A DNA stretch of 64,000 nucleotides from Streptomyces albiflavescens (lineage in GTDB: Bacteria > Actinomycetota > Actinomycetes > Streptomycetales > Streptomycetaceae): contig NZ_BMMM01000031.1 in the NCBI RefSeq assembly GCF_014645835.1, positions 42,976 to 106,975 on the forward strand. The letters are read 5' to 3'. Numbering within the stretch: position 1 is the stretch's first letter; each line of letters starts with the position of its first letter. The notes beneath the pieces were generated by a model. That model did not search any database, had not been told where the DNA came from, and saw nothing but the letters and a program-made list of their open reading frames with translations. The translations under genes were made by a program, and so were the position numbers. Below are positions 7,020-16,335 of this stretch, piece by piece.

Positions 7020-9824
7020 TCAGGACGCGTACGAGGCGTTCCGTGCCGTCTCCACCACCTTCTCTCCGTCGGCCTCGCCGAGCAGCCCCGCTGCCACCCA
7101 GGCGTCCACCGTGGCCCGCACCCGCGAGACCAGCGCGCCCTTGCCGCTGAACGGAGCCCCGGCCCAGATGTCGTCGAGGAGCGTGGTGCCGTCGTCCTTG
7201 GCCGGATTGGCGACGCCGGAGTCGGTGTTCCCGAAGGCGACCTTGGGCTCGGCGCGCCGGAAGTAGGCGTGCGTGGGGTCCTCGGTTCCCTCGAAGAAGG
7301 GGGCGAACTCCGTTCCGTCGAGGGTGTAGTGGAGCGGTTTGCCGGTCACGGGCGTGAACGTGGGCAGCAGGTCGCCGGAGAGGGCCGCGTCGCGGTAGAG
7401 CCCGAACGGCAGATAGCTCGTGCTTGTTTTCCGGGCGACCAGGTTGACCGGACCGTGGAACAGGGTCTGTACGGACGGGTCGTCGAGGGCCTTCTCCACC
7501 CGCAGCCGGAAGGGCACGGCGACCCGGACGACGTCACCACGTCGCCAGGTCCGGGAGACGGTGAAGTAGCTGCCGGGGACCGGAGTCCCGCTCACCGCTC
7601 TGCCGTTGACCGTCACCCGGAAGCCGCCGGTCGCCCATGACGGCACCCGAAGCCGCAGCTCGAAGGCCGCGCTGCCGCCCCCGACGGTGAGCGTGGAGCC
7701 CTGCTCCCTGGGGTAGTCCGTTGTCTGGGTGACGGTGACGCCCTTCTCGGCCCAGGTCAGCGTGGTCGGGCTGTACAGATTGACGTACAGTGCGCTGCCG
7801 TCCGCCGCCTTGAAGTACACCGAGTCCTGGTACTTGGTGGCGCTCTCCATGCCCGTGCCCTCGCAGCAGGTGGTCCCCTGCTTGGGCGTGTAGTCACGGA
7901 CATGGCCGGGCGTCAGGCCGATGAAGTAGGTGACGAGCGGCTTCTCCGCGTCGGCCTTGTCCTGCTTCGAGCCGAGCACCTGGTTGTAGAGGGCCCGCTC
8001 GTAGTAGTCCATGTACTTCGGGTCCCGCGTGTGGAAGAAGAGCATCCGGCTGAGCTTGAGCATGTTGTACGCGCAGCAGGTCTCGGCGTCGGTGGCGCCG
8101 ATCGTCCCGGCGATGACACCACGGGCCTTCCAGAACTCGCCGGTGCTGGTCCCGCCGATCCCGTACATCCGCACCGGCACGACCATGTCCCAGAAATTCC
8201 GCGCGGCGTTCAGGTACCGCTGCTCGCCCGTCGCGTCGTAGAGGCGCAGCAGCCCGGTGAAGATGGGGATGTGCTGGTTGGCGTGCAGCCCGTCGAGGGT
8301 GTCGTCGCCCGCGGCGCACGCGTCGATGAGCTTGTCCAGGTCGAACAGCCGGGCCAGCGCGAGGTGTTCGGCCTTGCCGGTGAGGGCGTGCAGATCGCAG
8401 ATCGCCTCGACGATGCCGCCGAACTCGCCGCTGGAGAAGATCCCCCACATCCGCTGCAGGGTGGCGTCGGGCAGCGGGGACAGCCGCGAGTACATCCAGT
8501 CGCACATCCCGGACGCGAGGTCGAGTGCCCGCGCGTCGTCGGTGTACAGGAACGCGTCCAGCAGTCCGCGCAGGATCTTGTGAGCGGTGTAGTACGGCGC
8601 CCACACCTTGGTGTAGTCGCCGCTCGTCATCGACTCCAGCAGGATGAACTGCGTCTCCGGGTACGCCGCGAGGAATCCCGGATGGCTCGGCCCGCCCCAG
8701 GTGCGGCGCAGGGTGGCGTCCAGGCCGCGCCCGGAGGCGTCCGCGAAGGTGCCGCCTGTCGTCTCGTCGAAGGCGTACGAGGCCAGGTCGCCCCGGCCCG
8801 CGAAGGAGTCGGCGGCCCGGCTGTTCTGCAACGCCGTGATCTCGTCGGCGGTCAGCGCCCGCGACCAGACGTTGAACTCGTCGAAGGCCCCGGCGAACAC
8901 CGGGTCGGTCGCGTAGTTCGAGCGGCCGAGCCAGTTGTTCTTCAGGGTGCCCAGGGCCGCCGGAGTCAGGGGCATCGCCGTGTTGCGGGCCACCGCAGCG
9001 CCGTTGACGTAGAGCGTGCCGGTGCCGCCCGCGATCGTCACCGCCAGATGGCTCCACACGTTCGACGGCAGCGCGGCGGCGCCGTCGAGCCCCTGCTCGC
9101 CACCCGGACCACCGGTCGTGATGGCGAAGCGTGGGACTCCGCTCGCGTTGCGGGCGGCGAGATAGAGGTAGCGGGTGGTGTCGTTGCCGAAGTCGAAAAC
9201 CCGCCCCCAGTTGGCGTCATGGGTCGGCTTCACCCAGGCCGACAGGGTGATCGCCGAGGCACCGCCGAGCACGTCGGCCGGCAGGTCGACGTACTGGTAG
9301 GAGCCCCGGACGTTCTCCGGTGCCGTCCCGAATCTGCCCGCGACGGCGAGCACGGCCGGATCGTGCCGCAGCGCCTCGCGCACCTCGGTCAGCGCCCCGA
9401 CCATGGAGCCGATCCTGTCGGCGTATGCCTGCTCGCCCGTGCTGCCGTACGCCTGCGCGAGCATCGTCAGGAAGTGACCGGTGTAGTGCCCGCGGAGGTT
9501 GCCGTTCGCCTCGCCGTCGAGGCCCTCCCAGCCGCCTGGGGCGACCGCGCCGAGCGTGGAGAGCCCGGCGTTCGTACGGAAGACTTGGAGCAACCGGTTC
9601 ACGTCGTAGCCGCGGCCGTGGTCGAGCATCAGCGCACGCTTCGCGGCGAACAGGCCCTCGCCGAGGGCCACTTCGCCGAGCTGGAAGGGCCGGAGCGTCC
9701 AGGCGGACGGCGCCGGGAGCGTGGCCGCGGCGGCCCGGCCACCGGCGGCGTACGCGGCTCCCGGTGCCGCGGCGGCGAGTATCGCGGTCTGCAGCACGGC
9801 ACGTCTGGACAGGGGCGGTGTCAT
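7020..9824 (-). CDS. Secreted GH127 beta-L-arabinofuranosidase-type glycoside hydrolase with LamG-like insert
   Basis: The 934-residue protein begins with a Tat-type signal (SRRAVLQT, then an alanine-rich stretch ending near residue 35), so it is exported folded. The GH127 (alpha/alpha)6-barrel starts near residue 50 (FQLGEVALGEG) and is interrupted at about 165-370 by a concanavalin/LamG-like domain (WSHLAVTIAGGTGTLYVNG), then resumes. The GH127 metal and nucleophile residues appear as the ETCC motif and the later TTCCEGTGMES cysteine pair. It probably removes beta-L-arabinofuranosyl units from plant glycans. It is the last gene of a three-gene operon with two GH43 enzymes. Confidence 0.88.
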   Translation of the reverse strand: MTPPLSRRAVLQTAILAAAAPGAAYAAGGRAAAATLPAPSAWTLRPFQLGEVALGEGLFAAKRALMLDHGRGYDVNRLLQVFRTNAGLSTLGAVAPGGWEGLDGEANGNLRGHYTGHFLTMLAQAYGSTGEQAYADRIGSMVGALTEVREALRHDPAVLAVAGRFGTAPENVRGSYQYVDLPADVLGGASAITLSAWVKPTHDANWGRVFDFGNDTTRYLYLAARNASGVPRFAITTGGPGGEQGLDGAAALPSNVWSHLAVTIAGGTGTLYVNGAAVARNTAMPLTPAALGTLKNNWLGRSNYATDPVFAGAFDEFNVWSRALTADEITALQNSRAADSFAGRGDLASYAFDETTGGTFADASGRGLDATLRRTWGGPSHPGFLAAYPETQFILLESMTSGDYTKVWAPYYTAHKILRGLLDAFLYTDDARALDLASGMCDWMYSRLSPLPDATLQRMWGIFSSGEFGGIVEAICDLHALTGKAEHLALARLFDLDKLIDACAAGDDTLDGLHANQHIPIFTGLLRLYDATGEQRYLNAARNFWDMVVPVRMYGIGGTSTGEFWKARGVIAGTIGATDAETCCAYNMLKLSRMLFFHTRDPKYMDYYERALYNQVLGSKQDKADAEKPLVTYFIGLTPGHVRDYTPKQGTTCCEGTGMESATKYQDSVYFKAADGSALYVNLYSPTTLTWAEKGVTVTQTTDYPREQGSTLTVGGGSAAFELRLRVPSWATGGFRVTVNGRAVSGTPVPGSYFTVSRTWRRGDVVRVAVPFRLRVEKALDDPSVQTLFHGPVNLVARKTSTSYLPFGLYRDAALSGDLLPTFTPVTGKPLHYTLDGTEFAPFFEGTEDPTHAYFRRAEPKVAFGNTDSGVANPAKDDGTTLLDDIWAGAPFSGKGALVSRVRATVDAWVAAGLLGEADGEKVVETARNASYAS

Positions 9825-9881
9825 GGTGAGCGTTCCTCGTCTCGGGTCGCGTGGGGGAGGGGCGAGCTGCTCGGCGGCGAA

Positions 9882-11327
9882 CTACTCGGCGAAGAACGTC
9901 GCGTCCGCCTTGGCGGTCGTCGTGTCGGCCGGCTGCGCGTAGAGCAGGTAGTTGTAGTGCCGGATGTAGCGGCCGGGGGAGCTGTACGACTCGAAGGAGA
10001 CACCGGAGGCCGTGTCGGCGAGCCCCGCCCGCCGGTAGAAGCTGGCGTCGCTCTTGAACGCGGCGGTCCCGTCGTCCTTCTCCACCCACACCTCGTAGTT
10101 CTTCTGATGGAGGTAGTAGCCGGGGTAGTTCGTCGACTCCAGGGAGACGGTTCCCGTGCCCGCGAGACCGCTCACCACACGGAACTGCGAGTCGGCGAGA
10201 TGAGTGACGTTCGGTTCGATCTTGGCTCGGAAGTCCCAGTGGCGGATGTAGCGGTCCGGGTAGTTGTACGAGGAGAAGCGGACCGGGCTGACGCCGTCGG
10301 CGACCGGGATGCCGAAGTTGGGGGTGCCGTCGGCGTTCCAGTAGATCTTCTGAAGGCGGGTGCGGCGGTTCGGGTCGTTGAGCGGGTCGCCGGTGATGTC
10401 CTTGTAGTTGCGGTCGTGGTAGACGAGGACGTCCGACGTGCCGTCCTCGGACACGGTGAACGAGTTGTGGCCGGGTCCGTACTGAGAGGTCGCGGCGTTG
10501 GTCCTGAAGACCGGCTGCTGGCTCTTGGCCCAGGAGGCGGCGTTCAGCAGATCCGCGGAGGCGGACGCGGTCAGCATGCCCAGGCAGTAGTTGGCGTCGG
10601 TGGCGCTGGCCGAATAGGTCAGGAAGACCCTGCCGCCGTGCTGGACGACCGCCGGGCCCTCGTTGACCTTGTAGCCGACGGTCTCCCAGGACAGCGTGGG
10701 TTGGGAGATCTCGACCGGCGTGCCACTGATGGTCCAGGGATTGGCCATCCTGGCGATGAACAGGCTGGTGTTGTTGTCCTCGGCGGGATTGCGCTGGGCC
10801 CAGGCGAGATAGCGGACGCCGCTGACGACGAACGTGGTGGCGTCGAGCGAGAAGGAGGACACCGGTGTGGCGATCTGGCCCTTCTCGGTCCAGGTGCCGG
10901 TCAACGGGTTGGCGGCGCCGCTCTCCAGGACGTACATCCGGATCGCCCACACATCACTGGTCGACCCGGCCGCGAAGTACACGTACCACTTGCCGTCGAT
11001 GAAGTGGATCTCCGGGGCCCAGATGTGGGCCCCCATCACACCGCCGGCGTGCTTGGTCCAGATGGTGGTTTCCGGGGCCGTGGACAGGCCCTGGAGCGTG
11101 GTGGCCCGGCGCAGCACGATGCGGTCGTACTCCGGCACGGTCGCGGTGAAGTAGTAGTAGCCGTCGGTGTGCTTGAAGATGTGCGGGTCGGCGCGCTTCT
11201 CGGCGATCGGATTGGTGAAGGTCACGGCGGGCGAGGCCGGGGCGGCGGCGTGGGCGGGTGTACCGGTGGTCAGCAGGGCCGGCGTGGCGAGGACCGCGGT
11301 CAGCAGGCGGCCGATGAGACGTCTCAT
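9882..11327 (-). CDS. Secreted GH43 exo-alpha-L-arabinofuranosidase with C-terminal CBM42 (AbfB)
   Basis: The 481-residue product has a Sec-type signal (residues 1-28, ending at AHA). It continues with a five-bladed GH43 domain (about 35-330) in which the three catalytic acids are visible: RADPHIF (base), SLDATTF (pKa modulator) and VNEGPAVV (acid). Residues about 345-481 form an AbfB-type CBM42, shown by repeated NYPDRYIRHW, NYPGYYLHQ and SSPGRYIRHY lobes, which binds arabinofuranose side chains. This layout matches the Streptomyces exo-1,5-alpha-L-arabinofuranosidase Araf43A type. It lies 19 bp downstream of the CBM13-bearing GH43 gene. Confidence 0.9.
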   Translation of the reverse strand: MRRLIGRLLTAVLATPALLTTGTPAHAAAPASPAVTFTNPIAEKRADPHIFKHTDGYYYFTATVPEYDRIVLRRATTLQGLSTAPETTIWTKHAGGVMGAHIWAPEIHFIDGKWYVYFAAGSTSDVWAIRMYVLESGAANPLTGTWTEKGQIATPVSSFSLDATTFVVSGVRYLAWAQRNPAEDNNTSLFIARMANPWTISGTPVEISQPTLSWETVGYKVNEGPAVVQHGGRVFLTYSASATDANYCLGMLTASASADLLNAASWAKSQQPVFRTNAATSQYGPGHNSFTVSEDGTSDVLVYHDRNYKDITGDPLNDPNRRTRLQKIYWNADGTPNFGIPVADGVSPVRFSSYNYPDRYIRHWDFRAKIEPNVTHLADSQFRVVSGLAGTGTVSLESTNYPGYYLHQKNYEVWVEKDDGTAAFKSDASFYRRAGLADTASGVSFESYSSPGRYIRHYNYLLYAQPADTTTAKADATFFAE

Positions 11328-11346
11328 GATCCTGGGTCTCCGGGTG

Positions 11347-12828
11347 TCAGACGGTCGGCTTGAGCTGCCACTGCTGGCAGGTGTTGTCGAGCCAGGTCCA
11401 CTGGCGTACGTCGGTGCCGTCGGCCGTGGCGCAGTTGGCGACGTCGGCGACCTTGCCGCTGTTCGCGTTCACGATCCGGACGTAGTCGCCGCCGGTGTGG
11501 ATGAGCCGGAACTTCTGGCAGTTGTTGTTCAGCCACGACCACTGCCGCAGGTCCGCCCCGTCGGCGGTGGAGCAGTCGGCGGTGTCCATGACCTTGCCGG
11601 TGGCCACATTGACCAGGCGGCTGGTGTCGTTGCCCTGGTCCTCGATCCGCCACTTCTGGTTGGCCCCGCCGGTGCAGGTCCACTGGAAGATGTTGGTGCC
11701 GTCCGCGGTGTTGCCGCCCTCGACGTCCAGGCACTTGCCGCTGTCGCGGTTGACCACGGTGTACGCCGTGGGGGTCGCCGCGGTCTCTCCGGACGGGCCC
11801 GCGAGGGTGGTTCCGGTGGCGACCGGGGTGCCGAAGTTCGGTGTGCCGTCCGCGTTCCACGTGAACTTCTGCGCCCGGGTCGTACGACCGTTGCCGCACC
11901 CGCCGGTCGAGGAGCTGTTGGCGTGGTAGACGATCCAGTTCTCGGTGCCGTCCGGCGAGGTGAAGAAGCCGTTGTGGCCCGGCCCGTAGACCCCGGCGGC
12001 GTCATTGCGCTGGAAGACCGGGGTCTGCTTCTTCGTCCAGGACGCGGCGGACAGCGGGTCGCTGCCGGTCAACTCCAGCCGGCCGAGCTTGTAGTCCGCG
12101 GTCTGGCAGTAGCTCGCGGAGTACGTCAGGAACGTCCTGCCACCGTGATACAGCGGCTCGGGACCCTCGTTGACCGGGGCGCCGGAGGTCTCCCAGCTCA
12201 GCGTGGGGCTGGAGATGACGGTGAAGGCGGAACTGCTCAGCGTGTACGGGTTGCTCAGCGGCGCGATGACGAGGCTCTGCTTGCTGCCGCCCACGGAGCC
12301 GCTGCCCACCAGGTAGAGCTTGCTGTTGTACTGCAGGACGGAGGCGTCGATGAGCCAGCCGCCGGGATCGAGGTTGGAACCGGTCAGGCCGTTCTTGTAC
12401 GTGTACGGCCCCATCGGGTCGGAGCCCGCGCTCTCCAGGACGTGCGTGCGCTGGGTGTCGCAGCAGGCCGCCCCGCTCTGTGCCCCGGAGTAGTAGAGGT
12501 ACCAGTGGCCGTTGAAGAAGTGGATCTCCGGTGCCCAGAAGTTCGCGTTGCGGCCGGAGGTGGTGTCCGTCCAGATCTGCACGCTCGGGGCGGTCGAAAG
12601 CCCCGCGAGCGTCGGCGACTTGCGCATGGTCAGCTCGTTGGTGAACGAGGTCGTCACCAGGTAGTAGGTGCCGTTGTAGTACTCCAGCCAGGGGTCGGCG
12701 CCCTTCTGGGACTTGATCGGGTTGATGTACGGCCGTCCGTCGGCCGCGACGGCGGGCTGGGTGACGAACGAGGTGAGCAGCGCCAGCAGCGCTGCCCCCA
12801 GGACGAACCAGTGGCGGGTGCGGAACAC
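11347..12828 (-). CDS. Secreted GH43 arabinanase/arabinofuranosidase-like enzyme with ricin-type CBM13
   Basis: The open frame extends to 12921, but the start is placed at GTG 12828: it follows AGGGGA by six bases and directly begins a signal peptide (FRTRHWFVLGAALLALL, cleavage after AVA). The 493-residue product has a GH43 domain (about 35-345) with GADPWLEYY, WLIDASVLQ and NEGPEPLYH as catalytic acids. A ricin-B-like CBM13 trefoil fills about 355-493, with three QW-type repeats (NQKWRI, CQKFRL, CQQWQL). A double-cysteine CCDTQRT segment is unusual. It is the first gene of the arabinan operon. Endo or exo mode cannot be read from sequence alone. Confidence 0.88.
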   Translation of the reverse strand: MFRTRHWFVLGAALLALLTSFVTQPAVAADGRPYINPIKSQKGADPWLEYYNGTYYLVTTSFTNELTMRKSPTLAGLSTAPSVQIWTDTTSGRNANFWAPEIHFFNGHWYLYYSGAQSGAACCDTQRTHVLESAGSDPMGPYTYKNGLTGSNLDPGGWLIDASVLQYNSKLYLVGSGSVGGSKQSLVIAPLSNPYTLSSSAFTVISSPTLSWETSGAPVNEGPEPLYHGGRTFLTYSASYCQTADYKLGRLELTGSDPLSAASWTKKQTPVFQRNDAAGVYGPGHNGFFTSPDGTENWIVYHANSSSTGGCGNGRTTRAQKFTWNADGTPNFGTPVATGTTLAGPSGETAATPTAYTVVNRDSGKCLDVEGGNTADGTNIFQWTCTGGANQKWRIEDQGNDTSRLVNVATGKVMDTADCSTADGADLRQWSWLNNNCQKFRLIHTGGDYVRIVNANSGKVADVANCATADGTDVRQWTWLDNTCQQWQLKPTV

Positions 12829-12892
12829 GACGAGTCCCCTTTGACGGCCCAGAGTGTTCGAAATCTCGTTCGCTGTACGGAGCTTCGACCAG

Positions 12893-12921
12893 AAGATAGG
12901 TTTCCGGCAGGGGCACGTCAA
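12893..12921 (-). promoter_or_regulatory. Predicted sigma-70-type promoter of the arabinan operon
   Basis: On the minus strand TTGACG (12921-12916) and TATCTT (12898-12893) are separated by exactly 17 bp, about 65 bases ahead of the GTG at 12828. Between promoter and gene, two CGAAC boxes in the same orientation (near 12856-12872) are plausible operator elements for a sugar-responsive repressor. The promoter is a sequence match only. Confidence 0.6.
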
Positions 12922-12990
12922 CGCTTCCGGCAGGTTTCGATTCCGGTTCGACGCAAGGCACTTGCGCGCCGGGGGGGGAGGGCCGGCCGG

Positions 12991-13713
12991 TCAACCGGCG
13001 ACAGGGAACCCCGCGGTGCGCAGCACCCTGCGCTCGGCGTCGACGGCGAACACTTCGCAGCCCTCCCGCGCGGCGGCCCACTCGACGCCCTCCGCACCCA
13101 TGGCGAACGCCGCCGTCGCCGTCGCGTCCGCCTCGGTCGGTGACGGCGCCACGACCGTGACGCTGAGCAGCCCGGTCGCCGGACGGCCGGTGCGCCCGTC
13201 GAAGATGTGGTCGCCCCGTTCGTAGCGCGCGGAGGTCGCCACCGCGCCGTCGGTGATCTCCAGCACGGCGCAGAGCTCGTCCGCCACCTCGGGGTGCCGT
13301 ACGCCCACCCGCCAGGGACCGCCGTACGTCACCACATCACCACCGGCGTTGAGACAGAACCGCCCAACCCCGCGCGCCACCAGCAATTCCGTGGCCCGCT
13401 GCACCGACCAGCCCTTCACCACCGCGCACGGGTCGAGGCCGCGGCCGGGCAGCCGTGCGTCGAAGGCACCACGGCTCGCGACCCGGTACTCCTCGCAGAG
13501 GCCGAGGACTTCGACCAGATCACGGCTGATCTCATCGGGCCGCAGCTCGCCCCGGTCGAGGCGGGACACCTCGCTGTCCGCGAGGAAGGGACTGAACCGT
13601 GCGTCGACTTCGCGCAGCCACGCGAACACCGGGTCCGCGGTCTCCTCGTCGGCGTACGCGTCGTCGATCCGGAGGGAGACCGGGAACCCCATGACGTGTT
13701 CGACGCGGCGCAC
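12991..13713 (-). CDS. apbE: ApbE-family FAD:protein FMN transferase
   Basis: The 240-residue protein shows ApbE hallmarks: HVMGFPVSLRI at the N-terminus, DPCAVVKGW, CLNAGGDVVTYG, and the metal/FAD region TSARYERGDHIFDGRTG. ApbE uses FAD and Mg to attach FMN covalently to a threonine or serine of partner proteins. It starts one base after the stop of the FMN-binding protein gene, its obvious substrate. The protein is shorter than the roughly 330-residue proteobacterial lipoprotein form and has no signal peptide, so modification may happen before export or the enzyme may stay cytosolic; that is inference. Confidence 0.92.
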   Translation of the reverse strand: MRRVEHVMGFPVSLRIDDAYADEETADPVFAWLREVDARFSPFLADSEVSRLDRGELRPDEISRDLVEVLGLCEEYRVASRGAFDARLPGRGLDPCAVVKGWSVQRATELLVARGVGRFCLNAGGDVVTYGGPWRVGVRHPEVADELCAVLEITDGAVATSARYERGDHIFDGRTGRPATGLLSVTVVAPSPTEADATATAAFAMGAEGVEWAAAREGCEVFAVDAERRVLRTAGFPVAG

Positions 13714-13714
13714 C

Positions 13715-14146
13715 TCACGAACCCTTTGTGTCGAGGGCGGCCTGGAGCGACCGGGCGTATCCCTCGCTGGTGATCGTGGCGCCGGACACCGTGTCGATGT
13801 CGGCGCTCTGCGCCCGCAGAGTTTCCTTGATCAGCACCGGCACGGCGGCCGTGGTCTGCGGATGGTTCGGCTGCTGGAGCATCCGCACGGAGCTGATCCT
13901 GTCACCCTCGAAGGTCACCTCCACCTGCACGGCGCCCTTCGAGGTGGTGACGGTGGAGCCCTGAACGACCTGTGAGGCGGCGGCCGACGTGGACGGCGAG
14001 GACGAGGCCGAGGACGATGCGGTCGACGAGGGAGCCGGGGTCGGTGCGGCGACCTCGGTGGTCGTCGTCGCGCTCGACGGCTCGTACCGCCAGAGCGGGA
14101 TCAGTCCCGCCGCGGTCAGCACCACCACGGATATGGCTCGCTTCAT
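13715..14146 (-). CDS. Membrane-anchored FMN-binding-domain protein (flavinylation target)
   Basis: The 143-residue protein has an N-terminal signal-anchor (residues 1-24), a Ser/Thr/Ala/Pro-rich linker (about 28-60), then an FMN-bind domain (PF04205-like). The flavinylation motif is explicit: DTVSGATITSEGY near the C-terminus, where the final threonine of SGATIT is the expected FMN attachment site. It would act as a one-domain electron carrier outside the membrane between the reductase upstream and an unknown acceptor. It sits between the reductase and apbE with gaps of 10 and 1 bases, a tight operon. Confidence 0.9.
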   Translation of the reverse strand: MKRAISVVVLTAAGLIPLWRYEPSSATTTTEVAAPTPAPSSTASSSASSSPSTSAAASQVVQGSTVTTSKGAVQVEVTFEGDRISSVRMLQQPNHPQTTAAVPVLIKETLRAQSADIDTVSGATITSEGYARSLQAALDTKGS

Positions 14147-14156
14147 GACGTCCCCC

Positions 14157-15494
14157 TCATCCGGCCAGGCTGAAGCGCTCGGCGTGTATCTGCTGCTTGG
14201 GCACGCCCAGGTCGCGCAGGGTGCGCAGGACGGCTCCGGTCATGCCGGGCGGCCCGCAGACGAAGACGTCCCGGTCTGCCACGTCGGGTACGAGACGGGC
14301 GAGCTCCTGGGGCGCCAGCTTGTCGGGCGTGGCGGGACCGGTGATGACATGCAGCTCGGCGCCCCTGGCAGCCGCGAGTTCCCGCAGCTCGTCCAGGAGC
14401 ACGGCGTCGCGGTCCGTCGCCACCCGGTAGATGAGGACCCCATGGCCGTACAGCTCCTCCAACAGGGCCCGGATCGGGGTGATGCCCACACCGCCGGCGA
14501 CAAGCAGGGTGTCCGGGCGCGTCCGGTGCAAGGTGGTGAACGCGCCGTACGGTCCCTCGGCGAACACCCGTGTGCCCACCCGGAGATGGCGCAGCGCCGC
14601 GGTGCCGTCCCCGGCCGTCTTCGCGGTCAGCCGCAGCGTGCGGCCGTCCGGCGCGGCCGACAGGGAGAACGGATTGGCCTGCCACCAGCGGTCCTGGGTG
14701 AGGAACCGCCACAGGAAGAACTGGCCCGCCCGCGCGGGCAGCCGGTCCAGGTCCCGTCCCGTGATGTAGATCGACACCACGTCGGCGGACTCCGGCACCA
14801 CGGCCGAGACCCGCAGCTGGTGGCGCAGATTCCGCCACACCGGAAGCACCAGCCGCCCCAGGAACACCGAGCCGAGCGCCGCTCCCCACAGCACCCACCA
14901 ATAGGCGGTGGCGGCGGACGACGTGGTGAAGGTTGTGCCCACCGCGACCTGGTGCGTGAAGGCCAGCACCACCGCCACGTATGTGTAGAGGTGGATGAAG
15001 TGCCAGGTCTCGTACGCCAGTCGGCGCCGGGCGAAGCGCGCCGACACCGCGCCGATCACGATGATCAGGGTCAGGGCGACGACGGCCCGCAGTACGCCCT
15101 CGACCGTCGTGGCCAGTTCCACCAGCTCGTCCACGAAGGAGATGGACGCCGGCTGCGCGTAGCCGAGAATGATGAACACCGCGTGCGACAGCAGCGTCCA
15201 CAGCAGGCCGAAGCCGACCCAGCGGTGCCAGGACGTCAGTCGGTCCATGCCGATCCGGTGGTCGAGCCACGGCAGCCGGGCGACCAGCAGCAACTGGAAC
15301 GCCATCAGCAGCGCGCCGTACAGCCCGGCCAGCCGGCCGATCGCGCTCAGGGTGCTCGAGCCGAGTCCGGCCTGGAAGAAGAACACGGTCACCACGCCCC
15401 CGTTCGCCGCCAGCACGGCGTACAGGCCGGCGCGGGCCACCACCTTGGGGCGTATTGCCGTGGGAGGCGGCTGGACACGTTCGACAGTGGTCAC
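14157..15494 (-). CDS. Ferric-reductase-like membrane flavocytochrome with ferredoxin-reductase domain
   Basis: The start is put at GTG 15494 because GAGGAG lies nine bases before it; the frame continues to a TTG at 15575. The 445-residue protein has six membrane helices (about residues 20-205) with paired histidines suited to b-haem (WHRWVGF, LLSHAVF, WHFIHLY, FTHQVAV). A cytoplasmic FAD/NAD(P)H-binding half follows (about 215-445) with VAGGVGITPIRALLE and a terminal FVCGPPGM. It should pass electrons from NAD(P)H across the membrane, here to the flavinylated partner encoded next. It is divergent from the response-regulator gene at 15646. Confidence 0.88.
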   Translation of the reverse strand: MTTVERVQPPPTAIRPKVVARAGLYAVLAANGGVVTVFFFQAGLGSSTLSAIGRLAGLYGALLMAFQLLLVARLPWLDHRIGMDRLTSWHRWVGFGLLWTLLSHAVFIILGYAQPASISFVDELVELATTVEGVLRAVVALTLIIVIGAVSARFARRRLAYETWHFIHLYTYVAVVLAFTHQVAVGTTFTTSSAATAYWWVLWGAALGSVFLGRLVLPVWRNLRHQLRVSAVVPESADVVSIYITGRDLDRLPARAGQFFLWRFLTQDRWWQANPFSLSAAPDGRTLRLTAKTAGDGTAALRHLRVGTRVFAEGPYGAFTTLHRTRPDTLLVAGGVGITPIRALLEELYGHGVLIYRVATDRDAVLLDELRELAAARGAELHVITGPATPDKLAPQELARLVPDVADRDVFVCGPPGMTGAVLRTLRDLGVPKQQIHAERFSLAG

Positions 15495-15645
15495 GGAGGG
15501 CAGCTCCTCGTTCGGGAGTGGGGACACCGAGCCTGCCCGGTGGGAACTGTCGTTTTCCTGTCGGTCGACTTTCAAGTTTTTATCGATGCTGATCAGGGGC
15601 GACCGCGGGTATGGCGTCCGGAGACAGGTGAAGCACTATGGGCGG

Positions 15646-16335
15646 GTGGAAAAAGTGCGCCTTCTGGTCGTGGACGACGACCCTCCCATCGCGGATCTCG
15701 TGGCGACGGTCGCCCGATACGAGGGCTGGGAGGCCGTCACCGCCTACTCCGGCGAGGAAGCACTGCGCCGGGCCGCCGAGTTCCGCCCCGACATCGTGGT
15801 GCTCGACCTGATGCTGCCGGACCTGGACGGGTTCGGCGTGCTCGACCGGCTGCGACACTCGGGGACGATGGTCCCCGTGGTGTTCCTCACGGCGCGCGAC
15901 GGGGTCGCCGACCGGGTGGCCGGGCTGACCCGGGGCGGCGACGACTACCTGGTCAAGCCGTTCGCTGTGGAGGAGCTGATGGCCCGGCTGCGGACGGTGC
16001 TGCGGCGCACCGCCGGACCCGGCTTCCAGCGCTCCGTGCTGCGGGTGGCGGATCTGACGATGGACGAGGACACCCGTGAGGTGCGCCGCGGCGAGAAGCT
16101 GCTCACCCTCACGCCCACCGAGTTCGAGGTGCTGCGCTATCTGATGCGCAAGTCGCCGACCGTGCTCACCAAGGCGCAGATCCTCGACCATGTGTGGGAG
16201 TACGGCTTCGGGGGCCGCTCGAACGTCGTCGAGCTGGTCGTCAGCCGGCTGCGCCGCAAGCTCGACGACACGGGCGATCCGCTGATCCACACCGTGCGGG
16301 GATTCGGGTACGTCATACGACAGGCGGCCGAGTGA
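15646..16335 (+). CDS. OmpR-family response regulator
   Basis: The likely start is GTG 15646, giving MEKVRLLVVDDD; in-frame GTGs at 15628 and 15655 are alternatives, and no site has a clear ribosome signal. The 229-residue product has a receiver domain with the acidic pair in VVDDDPP, phospho-acceptor aspartate in DIVVLDLMLPD and the conserved lysine in YLVKPF. A C-terminal winged helix follows (TPTEFEVLRYL through VRGFGYVIR). It overlaps the kinase gene by four bases. Divergence from the flavin-reductase operon makes that operon a candidate target. Confidence 0.9.
   Translation: MEKVRLLVVDDDPPIADLVATVARYEGWEAVTAYSGEEALRRAAEFRPDIVVLDLMLPDLDGFGVLDRLRHSGTMVPVVFLTARDGVADRVAGLTRGGDDYLVKPFAVEELMARLRTVLRRTAGPGFQRSVLRVADLTMDEDTREVRRGEKLLTLTPTEFEVLRYLMRKSPTVLTKAQILDHVWEYGFGGRSNVVELVVSRLRRKLDDTGDPLIHTVRGFGYVIRQAAE

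Noticed and set aside
7902..11363. 1153-codon plus-strand frame over the arabinan genes
   Set aside because: It is antisense to two clear glycoside hydrolase genes with catalytic motifs and signal peptides; its product is Val/Gly/Arg-rich with no fold.
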